Positions 59,837-64,000 of a stretch of 64,000 nt of DNA are shown one piece after another. The position numbers and the translations under genes are program-made. Source of the DNA: Rhodospirillales bacterium (GTDB lineage Bacteria > Pseudomonadota > Alphaproteobacteria > Rhodospirillales > JAPHRK01); the NCBI GenBank assembly GCA_026196105.1, contig JAPHRK010000033.1, forward strand, positions 124,001 to 188,000, given 5' to 3'. Each line of letters begins with the position of its first letter. The stretch's first letter is position 1. Under the pieces are notes generated by a model, which worked only from the letters and a program-made list of their open reading frames with translations, had not been told where the DNA came from and ran no database searches.

Positions 59837-62260
59837 TCAAACTTTCTTTAGGGCCTTATCAATAGTGCTAATGGTTTCTATGACGTTTATTGGTTTAGTC
59901 AAATAGTCAGTGAAACCTGCTGCAAGTCCTCGTTCAATATCTTTTTCTAAAGCATTTGCACTGACGGCGATGACGGGGGTTTTATTTAATCGTTCATTTT
60001 CTTTGATTCGCTCAAGAGCTTGAAAACCGTCCATACCGGGGAGGTTGATATCTAGAAGGATAAGAGTAGGGTTAAGGCTTTCAAGAATTTCAAGACCTTC
60101 CTCAGCACTTTCCGCCGTAAACATCTTACGGCCAAGTTTTGCTGTAATGATGGCTTCCATCAGCTTTAAATTTGCTTTGTTATCTTCAATGTATAAAATT
60201 TCACCAGAAGCATTAATATTCTCTATTTTATCTTCACGTGGTGCTGCTTTTGGTAATTGATTGATACGTGCCGCAAGTTCTAATTCTACCCAGAAAAGAC
60301 TTCCTTCACCTATAGTGCTCTCGACCCCCATTTTCCCGCCCATGAGCTCAGTAAATTTTTCAGCAATGGTTAAGCCGATACCAGCACCTTCAATCGCTGA
60401 TCCTTCGGCATCCAGGCGGTTGAAAGGTTGGAATATTTCAGAGAGTTTTGTTTCTTCAATTCCAAAACCAGTATCAGAAACAAAAAAGCGGACATGGTTT
60501 TCGTCTATTCTCGTGGCGGAAACCTTAACCTGACCCTCAGTCTTGTTATATTTAATTGCGTTTGAAATCAAGTTAACGAAAACTTGCTTTAACCGTGTGA
60601 AATCCCCCCTCACTGAGGGGATTAAAGCCAAAGCTTCCCAATCAATGATTACTGTTATGTTTGCCTTATCTGCGATCGGGGTTACCAGGCTTTCACTCTG
60701 TTTTAAAACCTCAGTTGGGTTTATAGGTTCTAAAGTTAGCTGGATAGTTCCAGCCTCGATTTTTGAAAGGTCAAGAACCTCATTAATGAGTTCAAGTAGG
60801 TGATCTCCGGCTGATAGGATATGGGCAATGTAGAGATCACTTTTTGCAGGGTCAGGATGGTCTCGGTTTAAATCCAAAAGTTGGGCAAATCCCAGGATAC
60901 CATTTAGCGGTGTTCGTAATTCATGGCTCATACGAGAAAGAAATTCAGACTTAGCTAAATTGGCTTTTTCGGCTTCATCTTTTGCGGCCATGAATTCTTG
61001 AGTTCTTTCAAGTACTCTTTGTTCCAACTCTTCATGGGTTTGCTCTAATTCAGCCTGCACCTGTTTCATCTGAGTAACATCTGTCTGAACGCTAACACGG
61101 TCTCCTAGTCCTGTTCTGCGCTCCCGGATAAGAATATGACGTCCATCAGCCATATGGATGGTGAAGGTTTCTTGAGATTCCTGGGTTGCTCCCTTAACAC
61201 GCTCTTCAAAATAAGCTTGTTGGTCTTTTTCTGACCCAGCGATAATATTTCGTTCCACGTCAATGTACCCAAGTTCAACAAAATGTGTACCAGGTGCGAC
61301 TTCTTCTTCTGTATATTGGTAAAGGTCCTTGAACCTGTCGTTACACAAAACCAATTGATCATTGGAGTCATAGAGTACAAAAGACTCAGGGATGCTTTCG
61401 ACAGCTTCTTTAAGCCTACTCTGGTTTCGGCGACTAATAAGCTGGGACTGAAGGACAGAGCGAAGGGCGAGGGTAAGGGCTATAATTGCGAGGAGCATAA
61501 TAAAAAATGCAAAGTTCTCGACACGAACAATGCCGTTGGGCGTGAGATTAACTATCCACCCTTGACCAGCAATAAGTATAGGAGTCTGTGTGGCGAACTC
61601 ATCACGTCCGTCGTCCTCGCCAAGTTGAAAAAATACTTTGCCATTCGCATGAATAGAAAGATGATAATCCCCCCCCATTCCTGTTATGAACAATTGGTTC
61701 ATAAGCGATGTCAAATTAAATACGGCATTAATATACCCTGTGAGTTTCCCACCTGAGAACACAGGGTAATAGATAACAAACCCTTCGCCCCCTTGTGCTA
61801 GATTAATAGGGGGGGTCGCCGTTGGCTGTTGTGATTGGAATGCCCTCTCAATAGCTTTTGCTGAAGGAGGTATTTTTTTTAAATCCAGATTAAGGGCTGG
61901 TTTATTATCTTCTTCAGGGACAATTATTCGTATGATTTTGTTCGTATCCACCCAATTTATAGCCTGAAAGCCTGGAAATTTATTTTGCAAAGCTACAGAA
62001 TGATTTTTAAAATAAATATCGCGTTCATTCTCCGTTTTTTCTGCAACTTCTTTGACAAGAAGCTCAATACTGTTTGTCCGGGCTTTGACGAATTCTTCAA
62101 TGCGAGCCGAAAACTGTTTGGCAGCAAAAGCAGTTTGTTGGCGGATAGATTTTTCATTTTGTTGGACGACGTTTAGCCAGGCAGTTCCAATTAACAATGT
62201 CAGCAGAACAAACACAGCCATTGCTGTTCGACTCGGATTGTTAAGGAATATGGCACTCAT
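59837..62260 (-). CDS. CHASE-PAS hybrid sensor histidine kinase
   Basis: An 807-residue kinase. TM1 (13-31) and TM2 (about 249-270) flank a CHASE domain (about 60-235), with the characteristic block [25 protein letters not shown] domain (about 282-398) follows, then a coiled coil, HisKA with His446 ([20 protein letters not shown]), HATPase with [10 protein letters not shown], and a receiver with Asp in [17 protein letters not shown] domains sense small extracellular ligands, such as cytokinin-type molecules in plants and quorum or amino signals in bacteria. It shares its kinase core with 5449-7545 and 51583-54255. Confidence 0.93.
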   Translation of the reverse strand: MSAIFLNNPSRTAMAVFVLLTLLIGTAWLNVVQQNEKSIRQQTAFAAKQFSARIEEFVKARTNSIELLVKEVAEKTENERDIYFKNHSVALQNKFPGFQAINWVDTNKIIRIIVPEEDNKPALNLDLKKIPPSAKAIERAFQSQQPTATPPINLAQGGEGFVIYYPVFSGGKLTGYINAVFNLTSLMNQLFITGMGGDYHLSIHANGKVFFQLGEDDGRDEFATQTPILIAGQGWIVNLTPNGIVRVENFAFFIMLLAIIALTLALRSVLQSQLISRRNQSRLKEAVESIPESFVLYDSNDQLVLCNDRFKDLYQYTEEEVAPGTHFVELGYIDVERNIIAGSEKDQQAYFEERVKGATQESQETFTIHMADGRHILIRERRTGLGDRVSVQTDVTQMKQVQAELEQTHEELEQRVLERTQEFMAAKDEAEKANLAKSEFLSRMSHELRTPLNGILGFAQLLDLNRDHPDPAKSDLYIAHILSAGDHLLELINEVLDLSKIEAGTIQLTLEPINPTEVLKQSESLVTPIADKANITVIIDWEALALIPSVRGDFTRLKQVFVNLISNAIKYNKTEGQVKVSATRIDENHVRFFVSDTGFGIEETKLSEIFQPFNRLDAEGSAIEGAGIGLTIAEKFTELMGGKMGVESTIGEGSLFWVELELAARINQLPKAAPREDKIENINASGEILYIEDNKANLKLMEAIITAKLGRKMFTAESAEEGLEILESLNPTLILLDINLPGMDGFQALERIKENERLNKTPVIAVSANALEKDIERGLAAGFTDYLTKPINVIETISTIDKALKKV

Positions 62261-62477
62261 GTAACTTTGCCTTGCCTGAAATTATTATTTTTGTTTATGA
62301 GGCCCCTGTTAAGACCTTCAGAATTTTGCTGTTTTTCAATATTGCCTCACATGGGATTTCAGTTCAAAAGAAAAACCCGATAAATGTGAAAAATCATAGA
62401 GATTGTATAGTTTAATTTGGCTCACTGTAAAAGCAGCGTTATGATAAAATCTAGATCACTTATAGAAAGAAAACCCT

Positions 62478-62921
62478 TTGGCATTACCTGAACCATACGT
62501 ATCCCCAAGGAAGAAACCAAAGCGAAGGAATCGTTCCGTTATAATGATGATAGCCTTTATGGTTGTTGTTGTAGGGATAAACTTCACGGTGGTTAAGTAT
62601 GCCACGGGTACGAAAGATATTGAGATGGTGCCGGACCCGGTCTTTTATTCTGAAGGGAAACAAGGGGACTCTTACAAAGGGCGATTGCGTTTGTCATACA
62701 AAACAAAAAGTGGCAAGGTTTTAAAAGGGATGAGGATAATTGCCGTTTTTGCCCTTCCGAGCAGAAATAATCTCACTTTCGAGCACCGAGTTCCTAAAAT
62801 TGATGATGGTGTCTATGAAACGAGTGTTGATTTCCCATACCCTGGACAATGGGAAGTAAGACTGTACGCCTCAAAAGGTCTAGCAAATTCTGAAAGCATT
62901 ATGGATTTGGATGTAAAGTAA
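62478..62921 (+). CDS. FixH-like small membrane protein
   Basis: A 147-residue protein with a TTG start. It has a basic N-terminus (RKKPKRRNR), one transmembrane helix (about 21-40) and a beta-rich periplasmic domain with the FixH/YtkA-type end (PYPGQWEVRLYASKG). It resembles FixH proteins of cytochrome oxidase assembly only in layout, and the other fix genes are absent. Possibly a periplasmic accessory protein. Identification is tentative. Confidence 0.6.
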   Translation: MALPEPYVSPRKKPKRRNRSVIMMIAFMVVVVGINFTVVKYATGTKDIEMVPDPVFYSEGKQGDSYKGRLRLSYKTKSGKVLKGMRIIAVFALPSRNNLTFEHRVPKIDDGVYETSVDFPYPGQWEVRLYASKGLANSESIMDLDVK

Positions 62922-62941
62922 CTAGTTTTTACTGAATTAAA

Positions 62942-64000
62942 TCAAGTTTTTTTACACCAGAATTGGTACATACCCCTGAAAGTATCAGGGTTCTCTAGTT
63001 CGAATTTATGCCACATAGAAAGAGATGTTAGAGCTTTTCTATTGCGATGGATTTTTCTGAATTTGTTGAGGGCTTTAGGGCTTTGAAACTCAAACCCTAA
63101 AAACTCTAGCTTGAGTATTTTCAGAGCCTCTTTGATCTGCAGCAATGTAAAACGATGTTCTTGGACATGGAAAAGAAGATCACGGCATTCACTCAGGCTA
63201 AAGAAATCTTTCGCTGTGCATAACTCAGCCATTTTTTGATCCCCATCCTCAGCCATGACAGCAATGTCATGGCGATATTGGCGAATGCCTTCTGGAGTAG
63301 AGGGATAATTCTTATCGGCGATCAGGGATCGTCCATGAACGACATCTTGACGGGCTGTTTCACTATATAAGGCTATCATCATGACTCCTCCCGGTTTCAA
63401 GAGATCAGTCAAAATACGCCAGCCAACTAATGGGTCACCAAGGTGGTGAAGAACTCCGGCGCTTTCGACCACATCAAATTGTCGATCAAGCTTCCCGAGT
63501 TCCATGATATCGGCTTGGTAATACTCAATATTTGATATACCTAACTCGTGCGTTTTTCTTTTGGCATAGGAAAGACTGCTGAGACTTAAGTCCAAAGCGA
63601 GTACTTTCGAATTTGAGAATCTGGAGGCTGTTCCAATAGGATGTTGGCCTGTTCCACAACCTGCAACTAAGATTTCAGGATTTGCTGGGGGACGATATTT
63701 TCCCAAATCAAACCTCATAGGATCCCCTTTTAGGATGGTGTCGATCCTCTCACCTGTGTCTCGTACATTTGTTTTTACCCAACGCGGGTATGGGTTTTCC
63801 TCATATTGAGCTTGGACTTCCTGGGAAACAGTATCTTGGATGGAAGTTAAGGATGCAATTTTCGAACGCAAAGATTGCTCTTGAGCGGGTTCAATAATAT
63901 GCCGTTTGATAACTTCCTGAACACTTTCTGGCCAGTCAGCATTACGTACCTCTTTTGCCCATGGAAAATTAAAAAGAGGTCTGTAGGCGCTTAGAATTAC
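62942..64000 (-). CDS. Class I SAM-dependent methyltransferase (5' end outside window)
   Basis: The 309-residue frame continues upstream without a stop to the right edge (43 more codons), so the gene is truncated by the window. The N-terminal extension in view (for example ALSAYRPLF-type and WPESVQEVIKRHIIEPAQEQ) resembles the linker of TPR-methyltransferase proteins. The SAM-binding motif is EILVAGCGTGQHPIG, followed by the usual DVVESAGVLHHLGDP block. The block SQEVQAQYEENPYPRWV before it is typical of this group. Substrate unknown. Confidence 0.85.
   Translation of the reverse strand, partial: VILSAYRPLFNFPWAKEVRNADWPESVQEVIKRHIIEPAQEQSLRSKIASLTSIQDTVSQEVQAQYEENPYPRWVKTNVRDTGERIDTILKGDPMRFDLGKYRPPANPEILVAGCGTGQHPIGTASRFSNSKVLALDLSLSSLSYAKRKTHELGISNIEYYQADIMELGKLDRQFDVVESAGVLHHLGDPLVGWRILTDLLKPGGVMMIALYSETARQDVVHGRSLIADKNYPSTPEGIRQYRHDIAVMAEDGDQKMAELCTAKDFFSLSECRDLLFHVQEHRFTLLQIKEALKILKLEFLGFEFQSPKALNKFRKIHRNRKALTSLSMWHKFELENPDTFRGMYQFWCKKT

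Noticed and set aside
1-64000. CRISPR array, insertion sequence, prophage or toxin-antitoxin pair
   Set aside because: No direct repeats of CRISPR type, transposase or integrase genes, or paired toxin-antitoxin ORFs could be supported.

Overview
The window is a chromosomal segment of an alphaproteobacterium, probably a marine or aquatic member of or near the Rhodospirillales. The evidence is a textbook alphaproteobacterial LexA box (GTTC-N7-GTTC) in front of umuD, a DUF4167 protein, Coq7, and a receiver domain ending in the alphaproteobacterial FGPxRR signature. Base composition looks mid-40s % GC by eye. TTG starts are frequent and usually have a good ribosome binding site. I see no phage, no complete insertion sequence and no CRISPR array. 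One tRNA-Leu(CAA) and one apparent remnant of a 23S rRNA 5' end are present.

Layout. 1-5.4 kb: end of a class III aminotransferase, a beta-keto acid cleavage enzyme (BKACE), and a complete TAXI-type TRAP transporter with its UspA partner. 5.4-9.6 kb: a hybrid histidine kinase, a small membrane protein, an exported metzincin-like protein and the tRNA. 9.7-14 kb: a yqaA-dsbB-coq7 cluster, a CBS protein, a secreted Cys-rich peptide, a coiled-coil protein, psuG and a candidate C-rich small RNA. 14.3-21.3 kb: signalling genes (PAS-GGDEF cyclase, receiver-PP2C phosphatase, hybrid kinase) around a DUF3253-MFS pair. 21.3-25.4 kb: rhodanese, GNAT, and an Lrp regulator divergent from iorAB. 25.6-33.7 kb: a TetR/DUF6544 pair, ppnP, an SDR-like reductase, MaoC, gph and glmU-glmS. 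33.7-36.7 kb: a solitary SRA-HNH nuclease (modified-DNA restriction type) beside SOS-controlled umuDC. 36.8-46.5 kb: HAD, DUF4167, clpB, another hybrid kinase, and an 801-residue mosaic protein with eight 15-residue 'VPIEG' repeats and a pentapeptide-repeat tail. 46.7-50.7 kb: GNAT, a GC-rich aidB-like gene with a TetR regulator, the 23S remnant, and a three-gene DsrE-like cassette. 50.8-57.9 kb: a secreted FKBP-rhodanese fusion, a P-box hybrid kinase, and a two-subunit acyl-CoA dehydrogenase operon with a TetR regulator. 58-64 kb: transglutaminase-like protein, transaldolase, a CULT (cereblon thalidomide-binding) domain protein, a CHASE hybrid kinase, a FixH-like protein and a methyltransferase running off the right edge.

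How it fits together. The metabolic genes suggest an organism that oxidises amino acids and acyl-CoA compounds (BKACE with transporter, iorAB, acyl-CoA dehydrogenases) and makes cell wall precursors with glmU-glmS. Signalling is very dense: five hybrid kinases, three of which share nearly the same HisKA-HATPase-receiver core behind different sensor domains, plus two output proteins with degenerate receivers. The most unusual items are the CULT protein, the VPIEG-repeat/pentapeptide mosaic, the DsrE-like cassette divergent from an FKBP-rhodanese fusion, the solitary SRA-HNH nuclease, the Cys-rich secreted peptide, and the C-rich small RNA candidate.
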